Assembly (NCBI RefSeq): GCF_030272615.1
Contig: NC_081411.1
Location: forward strand, 180,258,977-180,322,976
Direction: 5' to 3'
Source: Cryptomeria japonica
Lineage: Eukaryota; Streptophyta; Pinopsida; Cupressales; Cupressaceae
Length of the DNA stretch: 64,000 bases
Shown: positions 46,647 to 58,283 of the stretch, piece after piece
Position numbering within the stretch: the first letter of the stretch is position 1
Layout: the number at the start of each line of letters is the position of its first letter
Made by a program: the position numbers and the translations under genes
The notes under the pieces: generated by a model
Told to the model about the DNA's origin: nothing
What the model saw: only the letters and a program-made list of their open reading frames with translations
Databases searched by the model: none

Positions 46647-48048
46647 GTTAAATAACACAACAAAAATCACAAATTTTTTTTTTTTAGTGCTTAAAAAGAA
46701 CTCAAAAACACAAAAAAATAGTTTCATTGTTTTCTAGTTAGGGATACATTGTGTTTTTGGTGCTTAAAATCAACAAAACAAACTTTCTTTCTTGCATCAA
46801 TTGGGACTTAAAAATCACAATCCACACTTCAAACTTTTGGTGCAATAAAAAGAACAATCCACTGGTCTTTATTTTTGGTAAAAATGAATTTTCCTTCATG
46901 CAATCGTGTTTTTCATTAAGTTGACCAGGACTTTCAACTTCTAGATTACAAAACATATTGCTTTGGAGTTAAAATGAACACCATGACTGTTGGAGCAACA
47001 TCTCCGAATAGTTAAATCACATTGCAAATGCTGGACTAAAAAGAACAAGTGTTTTCCATATTTGGCACGCTTGTGCAAAAAGTCAGTCGAGTGGTCCTAC
47101 CTCTAACACACACTATCCTCTCCCTTGGCTCTCGTGGTCCTAGGTGCAAGAGAAAAGTGTTAGTAACACTCAAAATTTTATCTTTTTAAGAGAGGCCTGC
47201 CAAGGGATCGATACTCTTGGGAATGACCTCAAGCGGTAAATCCTTCGAGCCGCTATAGAAATCAGGTGAGAGCGAAAGCTGTAGCCTTGGGTATAGCTGT
47301 TCCTACAGTGTAACTGGCCGAAAGGACAAATGGGCCCCACCACCAGTTACAAGGCTCTTAAGTGAGTCACTGCAGAATGAACTTATGTCCAAAGCCATCG
47401 AACATGACTAAACACCTTTAAGTAGTAGCCCACCCGTTCTATTGATTGAGGATATTTGAGATACAATTTAGTGCAAGAGCATAGAAGGTTTAGCTCCCAA
47501 GATACTCACCATACATATTTCCTTGAGTAGAAACATAGCTTTTTGAAAAGTCACTTGTGGCTTGATAAAAGTGGTGACTCCCCCATCATAGGGATCATCT
47601 ATTTGTTATGCTCGTGCAAGACTTAGTATATCACATCCTTACCTGCCACGGCGGGATTCATAAGGTATGTAGTACCAAAGTCGAAGAAATATCAAGATGT
47701 GGGCTAAATTTATCACAACTGGCCATTTGACCATAGGGATAAAAAGTGTTTGAAGTGTGTTCATTTTACAGGCCTAGAGCAAATAGAGCCGACTTCAGGC
47801 TTTGGAACTACACCTTAAAATAAATCTAAAGGAAGAGTCAAAAACAAGTCCAAGAATTGGGTTGATCTAGACCCATACTCATTTGTGCCTTTGAGGCAAC
47901 ATTCTTGTGTTTGTGTGCTTGCTTTGTTTTCTTGTCAAAGAAAAATCAGAAAATCAAAATCCCAAAAACAAAGTGTTCATCCAACATTTCTCAAAAACAA
48001 ACAAAAATACCAAAAACACAATGCAAACAACAAAGAATCACATTTTAT
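46647..48048 (+). other. Element B leader after candidate intron
   Basis: No convincing gene. A block at about 47080-47870 is highly conserved with B-prime (about 26340-27130) although it has no long frame, suggesting a non-coding function such as packaging or translation control. The frame at 47885-48430 begins at its right edge. Confidence 0.55.
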
Positions 48049-48430
48049 GACCATTCTTCACATCTTGCGAAAGAAGAAGAGTCATCAGAATATTACCTTG
48101 AAAAAGAGACCACTAAGCTCAAAGGCTTTAATCAAAAGGAGGAAATTCTTCTATCTCAATAGACAAATTTTTGTCTCACATAGAGTCTTTCTACATCGCA
48201 TGCGTCTATACCTTCAAGGAAAATCAAACGAGTTTGATTCAGAATCATTGAACCACAGAGCTTTTATGCAATATAGAGCTCTGAGTTATCACAAAAATCA
48301 AGGAAGAAAGATTAATCCCAACTTCTTCCCAAACATCTGTATCACCTACAACACAGCTCGAGAAGTGCCACCAACGCCTGAAAGGGAAGAAGTAGAGTTT
48401 GTTCCATTTGTAACACAAAGTTTTTATTGA
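47885..48430 (+). CDS. Small ORF upstream of gag, element B
   Basis: 181 codons, basic, not recognised. From the internal methionine (MTILHILRKKK, about 48050) to the last residue (EEVEFVPFVTQSFY) it is collinear with 25772-26278 in B-prime without stops. Upstream of this the copies are out of frame, so 48050 is the safer start. A conserved C-terminal motif PTPEREEVEFVPF and a segment FMQYRALSYHKNQG stand out. It lies about 450 bp before gag. It could be the counterpart of the extra 5' ORF of Ogre-type elements. Function unknown. Confidence 0.5.
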   Translation: MPLRQHSCVCVLALFSCQRKIRKSKSQKQSVHPTFLKNKQKYQKHNANNKESHFMTILHILRKKKSHQNITLKKRPLSSKALIKRRKFFYLNRQIFVSHRVFLHRMRLYLQGKSNEFDSESLNHRAFMQYRALSYHKNQGRKINPNFFPNICITYNTAREVPPTPEREEVEFVPFVTQSFY

Positions 48431-48876
48431 AGTTGAAAACAAAACATCCATCATCTCATTCATACATCATTATTCCCTCTTCAAATCCATCCCAAAAACT
48501 CTCAAAACATTAAGAGGTTCTTGTCCCAAGTTCTCTTTTAGATATTGCTTGAAATCAAACACATCACATCACTTTTAGATTGTTTCTACATCTAGGATAA
48601 GCTCATCCTAAGAGACACATCTACGCAGGTTAAAACTAGTTCATGAGTGAATCCTCTCATTGCTAGGTAGTCAAAATCTGTAACACATCTCAGGTTTCTC
48701 TACACCTTATCACATCCAAACTCCTCAAACAAACAAGCAATTCAAAGAAGGAATTTCGGTTACATCTACCTTTAGAGTGCTAGAGATCTACATACCCTAC
48801 AATCCACTAAATCATCCATCTTTCATCAAAAAACACATCATCTTCAATCAACTTCAAAACCAAACTTGTAAACAAA
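48431..48876 (+). other. Spacer between upstream ORF and gag
   Basis: Non-coding, conserved with 25321-25771 of B-prime. No repeat or long frame is seen. Confidence 0.5.
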
Positions 48877-50454
48877 ATGGCTCAAACCCGATCATGATCA
48901 AGGCAACGAGAAATAGAAATTGAGGAAGAAGAGGACAACCTCAATGAATTTCAAGAAGCACTTGGAGGAACTGTAACTGATGAAAACCCAAGTACTCCCA
49001 CTCCTTCAACAATCGAAAGGGCTCAGCATAACCCTCACTTCAACAGATTGTTTGATGAAATTCTCAGGAGCAATGCAGATGCTCACTTCTTAAAGCTCGC
49101 TCAAGAAGGAGCCAAACTCCCCTCTGACTTTGATCTTGCCCAATTAAGACAAGCATCAGAAAGACAAAATCGCCATGAGGAGGAAAGGGCTTGAAATCAA
49201 ATCAGATATAACATTCCTCGAGGTAACCCACCACCTCCTCCTCCGAATGAAATGGAGATGTTGCGGCAACAAGTCGAGAATCTCGCCCAACAACTTCATA
49301 GTGGTGTTAAGACCAATCAATTCTCACTTAACGACATCTGTCCCTATCCGTTTGATAGGAACCTTTATATGCCACCCTTTCCACGCGGGTTCGAAACACC
49401 CAAATTCAAAAAATATAGAGGAAAGGGGGATCCCCGTGATCATGTCCGAGAATTTCATTCCGCTTGTCTTGAAGTGGCTTATGAGGACACATACCTAATG
49501 CGCCTCTTTCCCCAAAGCTTGGGAGGAACAACCACATCATGGTTTTCCCGACTTCCAGGTGGCATTAGAACATTTGAGGAACTCGTCCAGAAGTTCCTAT
49601 CTCATTACTCTTATAACATTGAACGCGACATCACCATGGCTGATCTGTGCAATACCAAACAAAAACCAGGTGAACTATTCTCAGTATTCCTGCAACGATG
49701 GCGCCAAATGTCTAGCAGACGTTCTCTTCAGTTACCTGAACGAGAACTAGTGGAAATTTTCATTTCCAACTTAAACGAAGAAATGGAATTTCACCTGGAT
49801 GTCAAAGACACAGACTCCTTTAACGATATGATCACCAAAGGTATAAAATGTGAAAGGGCACTCATCAAAAAAGGACTCATCAAAATATTTAATGAACCAA
49901 AAGATGCTCCTCGCCCACGCTTCAATAGTGATAAACCAAACTTCTGGAACAAGAATAAAAATATCGTCAACGATGGGGTTGTGGATGCTCGAACTATCCA
50001 AAATGCACAACCTGTGGTTCGATTTGCAGGACAAAATCCTCCACCACAAAATAACACAAATGTTCCTCTCAATCAAGGTCGCATCACATCTCAGGATGAA
50101 CCAAGACCTCGTCCACAAAAAAAAAAACGTACATACACTCCCTTAGGGGAACCCATTGAAACAGTGATGCGACAACTCATTTCTCAGAATTTGATCACTC
50201 TACCTAAGTTATCAAATTATGAACCTCAAGTCAAACCAGCATGGTGGAGAGATACTGAACACTGTGAGTTCCATCAAGGACGAGGATACAAGACAAGTAA
50301 TTGTCACCAATTGAAAGATCTCATTCAAGATCTTATTGATCGAGGCGAAATTGAGATTGAAGGACACGACCCAAAAATGACAAATAATGATCATCAGATG
50401 TTCAAGAATCCACTTCCATCACAAGATCAAAGGGGTCCTTCCACTTCCCGGTGA
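48877..50454 (+). CDS. Element B gag, with two premature stops
   Basis: Start ATG at 48877 (MAQTRS), at the same place as in B-prime. TGA stops at 48895 and 49192 interrupt the acidic N-terminal region. Both are where CGA would be expected, so they are probably C-to-T changes. From 49252 the frame is open for 400 codons: ICPYPFDRNLYMPPFPRGFE, KYRGKGDPRDHVREF, DTYLMRLFPQSLGG, TTSWFSRLPGG (the retrotransposon gag core), then a proline/asparagine-rich linker and the Cys/His block CEFHQGRGYKTSNC (about residues 340-355). It ends STSR-TGA. Pol follows in the same frame. Confidence 0.9.
50452..50454 (+). other. In-frame TGA between gag and pol
   Basis: The only stop separating gag from the 1909-codon open pol frame. 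B-prime has TGA at the same codon (23740-23742), in the context CGG/AGG TGA GGC. It is a candidate readthrough stop, since no frameshift is needed to reach pol. Alternatively it is a shared old mutation. Confidence 0.6.
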
Positions 50455-53400
50455 GGCACTGATACCACTGATTATACGCAGGCTGCGTATAACTACACTG
50501 TAAATCACCTGTATGATGCCAGTGAACAAATTGCAACTATAACCTTCAAAAATCCCACCTCAAATTGCAATGTTGTTACGCGTCGCGGCAAAGTCACCAT
50601 CAAGGCAGCTCCACAGGGCACCACCTCCGTCCCAAAGCAATATAATCTTGTGGAACAATTAGATAAAATGCCTGCGCTCATATCCATTTTAGAACTATTG
50701 CGCCTATCACCATCTCATAAAACAATCTTGGATCAAGCACTCCAAGAGGCGTCAGTCCCTGCAAACCTTAATACGGACCAGTTTCAAGCCATGGTTGGCA
50801 ATCTCAAGTCATCCCCTTGTCTCACTTTTTCTGAAAGTGACAACTCCTCTTTCCAACAACCGCATAACGCTTCGCTACACATTGAAGGATTTATCAACCA
50901 GCATCGGATCAAGCGAGTCTTGATAGATAATGGAGCCGGCCTAAACATTTGTACACTACAGTTGGTCAAAGCGCTGGGATATGCAATAGAATCAGTGGAT
51001 CCTTGCAAGAAGATCACCATCAAGGCCTATGATGATGCAGAGCATTCATCCAAAGGAGCTGTGGTACTACCAATCCGAGTGGGCCCTGTGGTAAAACACA
51101 TAATTTGTCAGGTTCTAGACCTTCCTCTGCCATATAATTTATTATTAGGGAGACCTTGGATACATGCCATGCAAGCTGTTCCATCTACCTATCATCAATG
51201 TATCAAGTTCCCACATAATGGTGCAGAGATCACAATCCTAGGTGATGCAAATCCCTTTGATTTTTGCCATAATATTAGCCATCAACCAGAGATTACTGTT
51301 CCTAATAATAGGGAAGCCATTTCCTCCACATCATATGTAAGCCCCGCCTCTCTTGCCAGTTCAAACACCCCTATACCCAAGCAAGAGAAGCTTAAGATGA
51401 AAGTCGCAGAGGAAGGTCCTGGGGAATATAACTTGAGTCAGCTCTTTTGTGTAGGACAAATGCCTACTTCTCCTCGAACGCATGGTAAACCACAGCAGTT
51501 GCTCCAAAAATCCATAGACACGCCCGCATGTGCTTTAATGCCTTTCATCCTTGGAAAGAGTCAAGAGGAAGAAACACAAGATGAGGACCTAGCGGACTGG
51601 ATCTATAAGGATCCCATCACCACTGATCAACCACAAGTTACGCTTCCCACGGAACAGTATGGTAAAGGTCTCCTCATTATGCAAAGAATGGGGTATGATG
51701 GTCAGAGTGCTTTGGGATCCTACAAACAAGGACGACATGAACCGCTGCTACCAGAATTCAAGCCCAAAGGTCATACAGGCCTAGGCTTTGAAAAAGAAGT
51801 CCTTCTTAAACTCAGATTCAAAGGTAAACCCAACAAACCATTTTGCCCACGTACTGCAAAGAAGACACCTTTTATAATCAAAGCACCATCAAGTGTTATC
51901 TCCACTGCCCCATCGAGGCTCACGACTCCACCGCAACCATCACCAGTGCCAATCATCCCACCAATCGAACCAGTAATCCCATCCACAGCAGAAATCCCAT
52001 CAGCAAAACCATTTGTAGCAGCAACTACATTGGAACCCGCAGTAGCATCTATGATACCAGCCATTCCAACAGCAGCCACTCAAACAACACTGCCGATACT
52101 TCCAGTGACAAATTCTTTTATCCCCATCACGGTTCCTGCAGCACTGATCACCTCAAAGGTACATAAACCAATCACGCCTGCAGTATTCAACTCAAAAGAC
52201 ATCCCAGTATGGTATAGCAATCGGATGCTGGAAAGTGATTCAGAGACCGACTCACATGAGTGGGAATTTGATTCGGTGCAACTTAACACTTCAGATGAGG
52301 AAGACACGTCACCACCTCCACCCCACAAAGACATCCCTATTTACGGAGAAGCACAAATAAAGACCACTTGGGTACCTGAGCTGGAAACATCTTCCACAGA
52401 CCCTACGTCTCATCCTACGCCTGATTTTGACAGGGAAAGTACCATCAACGACCTTCACCACACTGTCTTAACCCTCACTGATACATCACCCGCACTTAAC
52501 CTAATCGATGAAGTAATGCCCATTATCCACCCTGAACTCATCGAATGGAACCAATCAAATCCCCCATGTCTTGACCTCTTCCAAAACGATGAGGCTATCA
52601 TTGACTTTTTGGAATTAAGGGATAATCTACCAAGTGGGGATCACAAAGCTGGATTCGCCATTGAACTTAATAGCGTTGCATACTTCGGGGCGGATGCCAA
52701 ACCCTTCAGCTGCAAAAATATAACAATAAAACATGGATCTTCCAGTGAAAACCACACTATGGCACTGTTTGATCCGACAACAGTAAAAAGAAAGAGCGTA
52801 TCCAACGGTGAAAACCTCTCCGAGGCGCCTGAGGATGAAGGGTTTGACATTCTCCCTGCAAATGCACAACAGGAACGATCAACAATTCTTATTGAGGAGA
52901 CCAAAGAATACAATGTGGGGACTCCTGAAAACCCTCATATTATACATCTGGCATCTCTTCTCACTCCAGAGGAACAGCCTCAATTTATCGAGTTCTTCCA
53001 GCAGCGCCAGATCAACTTTGCATGGTCATATGCAGACATGCCGGGGCTGGATCCGGATTTAGTCATGCATCATCTCACAGTAGCAAAAGGAGCTAAACCT
53101 GTCAAGCAGAAGCTTCGTAAGATGCATCCTCAGATTGCCGTACTAGTCAAAACAGAACTCAAGAAACTCCTAGATGTTGGTTTCATTAGACCAATTGATT
53201 ATGCAGAATGGATCTCCAACATTGTGCCAGTTGGCAAACCAAAAGGGGGCATCCGCATTTGTACAGACTTCAGAGATCTGAATAAGGCATGTCCTAAGGA
53301 TGACTTCCCCCTACCAAATATCGACATCATAGTGGATTTGACAGCAGGACATGCCATGCTTTCACTCATGGATGGCTTTTCAGGATACAATCAAATAAAG

Positions 53401-56181
53401 ATCGCACCAGAGGACCAACATAAGATAGCCTTCACATGTCCATGGGGCACATACTGCTGGAATGTAATGCCTTTTGGTCTAAAGAATGCAGGAGCGACCT
53501 ATCAAAGAGCAATGACCACCATCTTCCATGACATGATGCATACTATGATGGAAGATTATGTTGATGACTTACTAGCAAAATCACTTACTAGAGAAGGACA
53601 TCTTCACATCTTAGATAAAATCTTTGATAGACTGGAACAATACCATGTTCGACTCAACCCAAAGAAATGTGTCTTTGGAGTGACCTCCGGGAAGCTTCTA
53701 GGATACATTGTCTCAAGCAAAGGCATTGAGGTCGATCCAGCAAAGGTTAAAGCAATTATGGACATGCCACCTCCACGGAATATCAGTCAGCTAAGGACAC
53801 TACAAAGACGGCTTCAATCCATCCGCAGATTCATTGTACAATTGGCTGATAAGTGTCACCCCTTCACACACCTGCTACACAAAAACATCCGCTTTCAGTG
53901 GGACGACAAATGCCAACACGCATTTCAGGCACTTAAAGACTATCTCATGAATCCACCATTGCTGATGCCACCAGATCCAAGTAGACCGTTGTTACTTTAC
54001 ATCTCAGCAACAAGTACAGCACTGGGGGCACTACTGGCACAACATAATGCAGAAGGCAAAGAGTGTGCTGTATACTACATCTCTCGTACACTGGTTGGCT
54101 ATGAACTCAATTACACACCTATTGAGCGAGATTGCCTAGCAGTGATCTTAGCAGCCACTAAATTACGGCACTATCTGTTGACACACAAGGTACAACTCAT
54201 TGCAAAGATTGATCCACTCAAGTACTTACTTAGCAAAGCAGCATTGACAGGTCGCTTGGCCAAATGGGTGATGATTCTAAGTGAATTCGACATTGAGTAT
54301 GTGGACCGTAAGGCTATCAAAGGTCAAGTTATTGCAGATCAGTTGGCCGATGCACCACTGATCGGCGATCATCCTCTCATTTCCAATTTTCCAGATGAAG
54401 AGATATTCATGATCACAACAGCACAACCATGGAAGCTATATTTTGATGGTTCATACACTAGGCACAGCTCAGGGGCAGGCATTCTGTTCATCACACCTCA
54501 AGGTGATAGCATCCCGAAGTCTTACAGGCTCACATTTGCATGCACAAACAACATAGCAGAGTATGAGGCCTTGATCACAGGACTCAGGTTAGCCGTACAA
54601 TGGAAATTAAAAGAACTTCAAGTATATGGCGACTCGCAACTCGTCATTCGACAAGCAACTGATGAATATCAGACCAAAGATGATAAACTCATGCCATATA
54701 AGCAAATGGTGGACACTCTAAAGACATCATTTACAACTATCACTTTTGAGCAGATATCAAGAGATCAGAATCAAGCTGCTGACGCCATGGCTACCATCGC
54801 ATCTCTCTTAGATCTCCCACAGAATTCAACACGCTATGAGTTCTTGGTAGAACAGCTTTGGATTCCCGCTTATGATATCCCTGAATCCGAAATGATATGT
54901 CGCCTTGTCGGTTCTGAATCCCCATGGTATGGTGAAATCTACACCTATCTCCGCGATCACACCCTTCCTCCCGACCAATCAAATAACCAACGTAAAACCT
55001 TTATTCGCCAAACTGCTCGATATACCATTATTGCTGAAACCCTATACCGACGTAGTCTTGATGGTACTCTCCTTCGATGTCTGGAACAAGATGAGATAAC
55101 AAAGGCTTTGGAAGCAGTACATGAAGGAATTTGTGGGACTCACTTAAGTGGTCCATCATTAGCCAAGAAACTCATGCGAGCTGGATACTATTGGCCATCT
55201 ATGGAAAAGGATTCCTACTACTTTGTCAGGAAGTGCAAGAAATGTCAAGTACATGGCGACCTGATACATGCACCAGCACAGGAACTGCAACCAATCACAA
55301 CACCATGGCCTTTTTGTCAATGGGGCCTTGACCTTGTGGGTAAGATTCATCCATCATCATCCAACGGCCATAAATTCATTATCACCGCCACCGAATATTT
55401 CACCAAGTGGATCGAAGCTGTTCCACTTACCCAAGTCACCGGCAAGCAGATCGCCTCATTCATCCTCAACTACATCATCTGCCGGTATGGTGTGCCCATG
55501 TCCATCATCACAGATAATGGTCTTCCTTTCAAAAATCAGGATGTCCGCGAGCTTTGTGAGAAATTTCATATCCAACACCGCTTTTCCACTCCCTATTACC
55601 CACAAGGCAATGGTCAGGCCGAAGCATCCAATAAAAACATATTGAGAATCCTAAAGAAGACAATCAATGATGCCGGCCGTGATTGGCATGTTCAATTGAA
55701 TCCAGCGCTATGGGCATATCGAACTAGCATTCGGACCCCTACAGGTGCAACTCCGTATTCATTGGTCTATGGTGCTGAAGCTATCTTACCTATTGAGGTC
55801 GAGATACCATCCTTACGAGTTTCATTGCACAATCTCATCGATGATGAAGCATACAGAGTATCTCGTCTTCAGGACTTGGAGTTACTAGATGAGAAGCGAC
55901 AAGCTGCATACAATCACCTCAAAGCCTATCAGCAGCGCATGAGTAGAAGCTACAATCACCGAGTTAGATCTCATATATTTGAGGTAGGTGATCTTGTTCT
56001 TCGAGAGAATCCTCGCAATCAACCAAACCGAGAACATCAAGGCAAGTTTGAATCAAATTGGCTGGGCCCATATGTTGTCACTGCTGTATTCGGGTCCGGG
56101 GCATATCAGTTGGCTACATCAGAAGGAGAACCGCTCACAGATCCAATCAACAACATGCACCTCAAACGGTTTTATACATAA
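50455..56181 (+). CDS. Element B pol polyprotein (PR, G-patch, RT, RH, aRH, IN), intact
   Basis: Open from just after the gag TGA. The first methionine is at 50650, and residue numbers follow it. Aspartic protease DNGAGLNICTL at about 93-103, with LLGRPWIHAM downstream. G-patch at about 337-381 (GLLIMQRMGYDG, then GHTGLGF). Acidic/proline-rich linker to about 740. Reverse transcriptase about 830-1010, with TDFRDLNKACPKDDFPLP and YVDD at 970-973. RNase H about 1120-1190. A second archaeal-type RNase H (KLYFDGSYT, IAEYEALITGL, YGDSQLVI) about 1260-1385. Integrase zinc region (HEGICGTH, CKKCQ) about 1490-1530, and DD35E core D1561, D1622, E1658. GPY/F-type motif LGPYVV near the end. The dual RNase H is a hallmark of the Tat/Ogre group. 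All catalytic residues are present. Confidence 0.95.
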   Translation, partial: GTDTTDYTQAAYNYTVNHLYDASEQIATITFKNPTSNCNVVTRRGKVTIKAAPQGTTSVPKQYNLVEQLDKMPALISILELLRLSPSHKTILDQALQEASVPANLNTDQFQAMVGNLKSSPCLTFSESDNSSFQQPHNASLHIEGFINQHRIKRVLIDNGAGLNICTLQLVKALGYAIESVDPCKKITIKAYDDAEHSSKGAVVLPIRVGPVVKHIICQVLDLPLPYNLLLGRPWIHAMQAVPSTYHQCIKFPHNGAEITILGDANPFDFCHNISHQPEITVPNNREAISSTSYVSPASLASSNTPIPKQEKLKMKVAEEGPGEYNLSQLFCVGQMPTSPRTHGKPQQLLQKSIDTPACALMPFILGKSQEEETQDEDLADWIYKDPITTDQPQVTLPTEQYGKGLLIMQRMGYDGQSALGSYKQGRHEPLLPEFKPKGHTGLGFEKEVLLKLRFKGKPNKPFCPRTAKKTPFIIKAPSSVISTAPSRLTTPPQPSPVPIIPPIEPVIPSTAEIPSAKPFVAATTLEPAVASMIPAIPTAATQTTLPILPVTNSFIPITVPAALITSKVHKPITPAVFNSKDIPVWYSNRMLESDSETDSHEWEFDSVQLNTSDEEDTSPPPPHKDIPIYGEAQIKTTWVPELETSSTDPTSHPTPDFDRESTINDLHHTVLTLTDTSPALNLIDEVMPIIHPELIEWNQSNPPCLDLFQNDEAIIDFLELRDNLPSGDHKAGFAIELNSVAYFGADAKPFSCKNITIKHGSSSENHTMALFDPTTVKRKSVSNGENLSEAPEDEGFDILPANAQQERSTILIEETKEYNVGTPENPHIIHLASLLTPEEQPQFIEFFQQRQINFAWSYADMPGLDPDLVMHHLTVAKGAKPVKQKLRKMHPQIAVLVKTELKKLLDVGFIRPIDYAEWISNIVPVGKPKGGIRICTDFRDLNKACPKDDFPLPNIDIIVDLTAGHAMLSLMDGFSGYNQIKIAPEDQHKIAFTCPWGTYCWNVMPFGLKNAGATYQRAMTTIFHDMMHTMMEDYVDDLLAKSLTREGHLHILDKIFDRLEQYHVRLNPKKCVFGVTSGKLLGYIVSSKGIEVDPAKVKAIMDMPPPRNISQLRTLQRRLQSIRRFIVQLADKCHPFTHLLHKNIRFQWDDKCQHAFQALKDYLMNPPLLMPPDPSRPLLLYISATSTALGALLAQHNAEGKECAVYYISRTLVGYELNYTPIERDCLAVILAATKLRHYLLTHKVQLIAKIDPLKYLLSKAALTGRLAKWVMILSEFDIEYVDRKAIKGQVIADQLADAPLIGDHPLISNFPDEEIFMITTAQPWKLYFDGSYTRHSSGAGILFITPQGDSIPKSYRLTFACTNNIAEYEALITGLRLAVQWKLKELQVYGDSQLVIRQATDEYQTKDDKLMPYKQMVDTLKTSFTTITFEQISRDQNQAADAMATIASLLDLPQNSTRYEFLVEQLWIPAYDIPESEMICRLVGSESPWYGEIYTYLRDHTLPPDQSNNQRKTFIRQTARYTIIAETLYRRSLDGTLLRCLEQDEITKALEAVHEGICGTHLSGPSLAKKLMRAGYYWPSMEKDSYYFVRKCKKCQVHGDLIHAPAQELQPITTPWPFCQWGLDLVGKIHPSSSNGHKFIITATEYFTKWIEAVPLTQVTGKQIASFILNYIICRYGVPMSIITDNGLPFKNQDVRELCEKFHIQHRFSTPYYPQGNGQAEASNKNILRILKKTINDAGRDWHVQLNPALWAYRTSIRTPTGATPYSLVYGAEAILPIEVEIPSLRVSLHNLIDDEAYRVSRLQDLELLDEKRQAAYNHLKAYQQRMSRSYNHRVRSHIFEVGDLVLRENPRNQPNREHQGKFESNWLGPYVVTAVFGSGAYQLATSEGEPLTDPINNMHLKRFYT

Positions 56182-57738
56182 ATTTGAACAGAGCATTAGG
56201 CTCCCCTGCATATCAAAAAACACCAAAAACATTCAGAAAATGTCCTGAAGAAAATACAAAAAAATTCAAAAAAGTAAAGAAAAATCATGCATCCAAACGG
56301 TGAACAACCACTCTGGTGGCACCTTGGGTAAATGCGATGGTGAAAACCTGGCAAATAGGCGCCACTCGTAAAGGCAAGGGCTCCAGTATCTTTCAGGCTT
56401 GTTGCGATCACATTCATGCACACACACATCCATCCATCCCAACCATGGCTTGTTATTTGATTTGTCATTAAGAAAGTACTCCATACATCTTGCATCCCAC
56501 TTTTTCATAGTCATGTCTAAAACTGGGGGCAATGCCTTTAACCTATTGATGGAAGTGGATTCTACATTGTCTTATGTGTCATTACACTCTTCATTCAGGC
56601 AATCATCAAAAATATCAAAAAAAAATAAAAAAATTCAGCAAATCCCTCGCAAAAATAACAAAAACATTCAAAAATGACTCATAAAACCCAAAAACATCGA
56701 CAAAACCATTGAAAAATCACACAAAAACATGGCAACACCTTGTACATATTTATCCGATCAGATACAAAACAAACATTGACAAAATACTCACACAAATGAC
56801 CACTTATCACTCGACCAACACAATCAACATCAACAATCCAAACTGTCTTAAACAAGGATGTATCCTTCCTTATCAACACAAAGACAAAAGTGACATTTTC
56901 TTTGACAAGAAAATTCTGTTAGGCTATCAAATACTTGGTTGATTTATGAGTACGATTGTTTGTTTATTTGTATCGGCATCTTTCAGCAGTATTTTGTATC
57001 GTTTGCGCATTATTTCCGATGAAGTTCTGGGGCATGTACTAATGGTGTCTACGTGGGAAGTTCACTAAGCTACGTGATCTTATGCAAAAATACAGTCATA
57101 GATCACTATGGCTTGCTGACTACAGCGTATACCTCGACCATATGGGCATGAACCATTACCAAGGATTCATATTCTTTATTCTTTATGTATATATAATGTT
57201 TGGTTGCAGGTACAATGCTCATCCTTTGGTTCCTCTTCCTCCAAATTGGATAAAGGTTTTATTTTCTTAGTACGGTATGAACTTGTCTCAGGATCTGATC
57301 AACCTAAGATCAAGGAGGACGATCCAAGTCATGCATGAACGGAGATAATCCTTGTCTGTTCCGCAAGCAATACTATGGTCGACTTGACCCTTATATCAAG
57401 TCGTTTGTATTAACTTGCTATATTAAAATCCATGAAAGAAATACTCAGGTCATCTTGAATCATTGTGTCAAGATGCTTGTATTCTCTTCCAACATTTTAA
57501 AGCTCAATGATGAAAATAGAGCACTATGGATCGTCATTTCACCTCATCCGTTTATATCTTGCATTCCATTGCATATCACCCATCCATCCATTCATTCATA
57601 TGTAGGCTTTTACATGCGAAAATGGTTAATAAAAGCTGGTCTTGGATACAATCACGACCGAGTACTCTGATACATCATCAATGCATCATGCAAAATCTTA
57701 AACAACCTTGCATTCATCATGATCATATCATCTTCACA

Positions 57739-57860
57739 TTTTAGTTGCATCTTGCATTAAATTTTTAGTTGCATCTTGCATTAAATTTTTAGTTGCATCT
57801 TACATTAAATTTTTAGTTGCATCTTACATTAAATTTTTAGTTACATCTTGCATAAAACAT
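57739..57860. repeat. 24-bp tandem repeat
   Basis: Five copies of a 24-bp unit, TTTTTAGTTGCATCTTGCAT plus four bases, start near 57741, 57765, 57789, 57813 and 57837. B-prime has only a single related unit near 16650. Confidence 0.85.
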
Positions 57861-58283
57861 TTAGGTGCATCTTGCATTACGTCCATTCATGTCATTTTTC
57901 ATTACATATAGTTCATTATTGCCATTAGTGTCATTTAAAAATCATTTTCATCAATCATAAATAATTAGATCCATCCATTGGATTAAATTGTCTTTGATTG
58001 TATTAAATCATTTGATAAGCATTCATCTCATATCAATTATCCATTATCATTTTATTAAACTTTTCATCATTTATCATTTGCATTCATTTCTTTATAGATA
58101 AAAGATGCATTCATTCATTACTAAGTATCTTATAATGTTCATTTTAGGATTCATTCACCTTTGCCTTTCTTATCATTACATTAAGGTGCGGTTATTATCC
58201 TCATTAGTTATCATATCATCCCATTATCATTTGCACTTACAAACATATTTAAAACGCATTTAGAATCATTCATTTAGACATTA

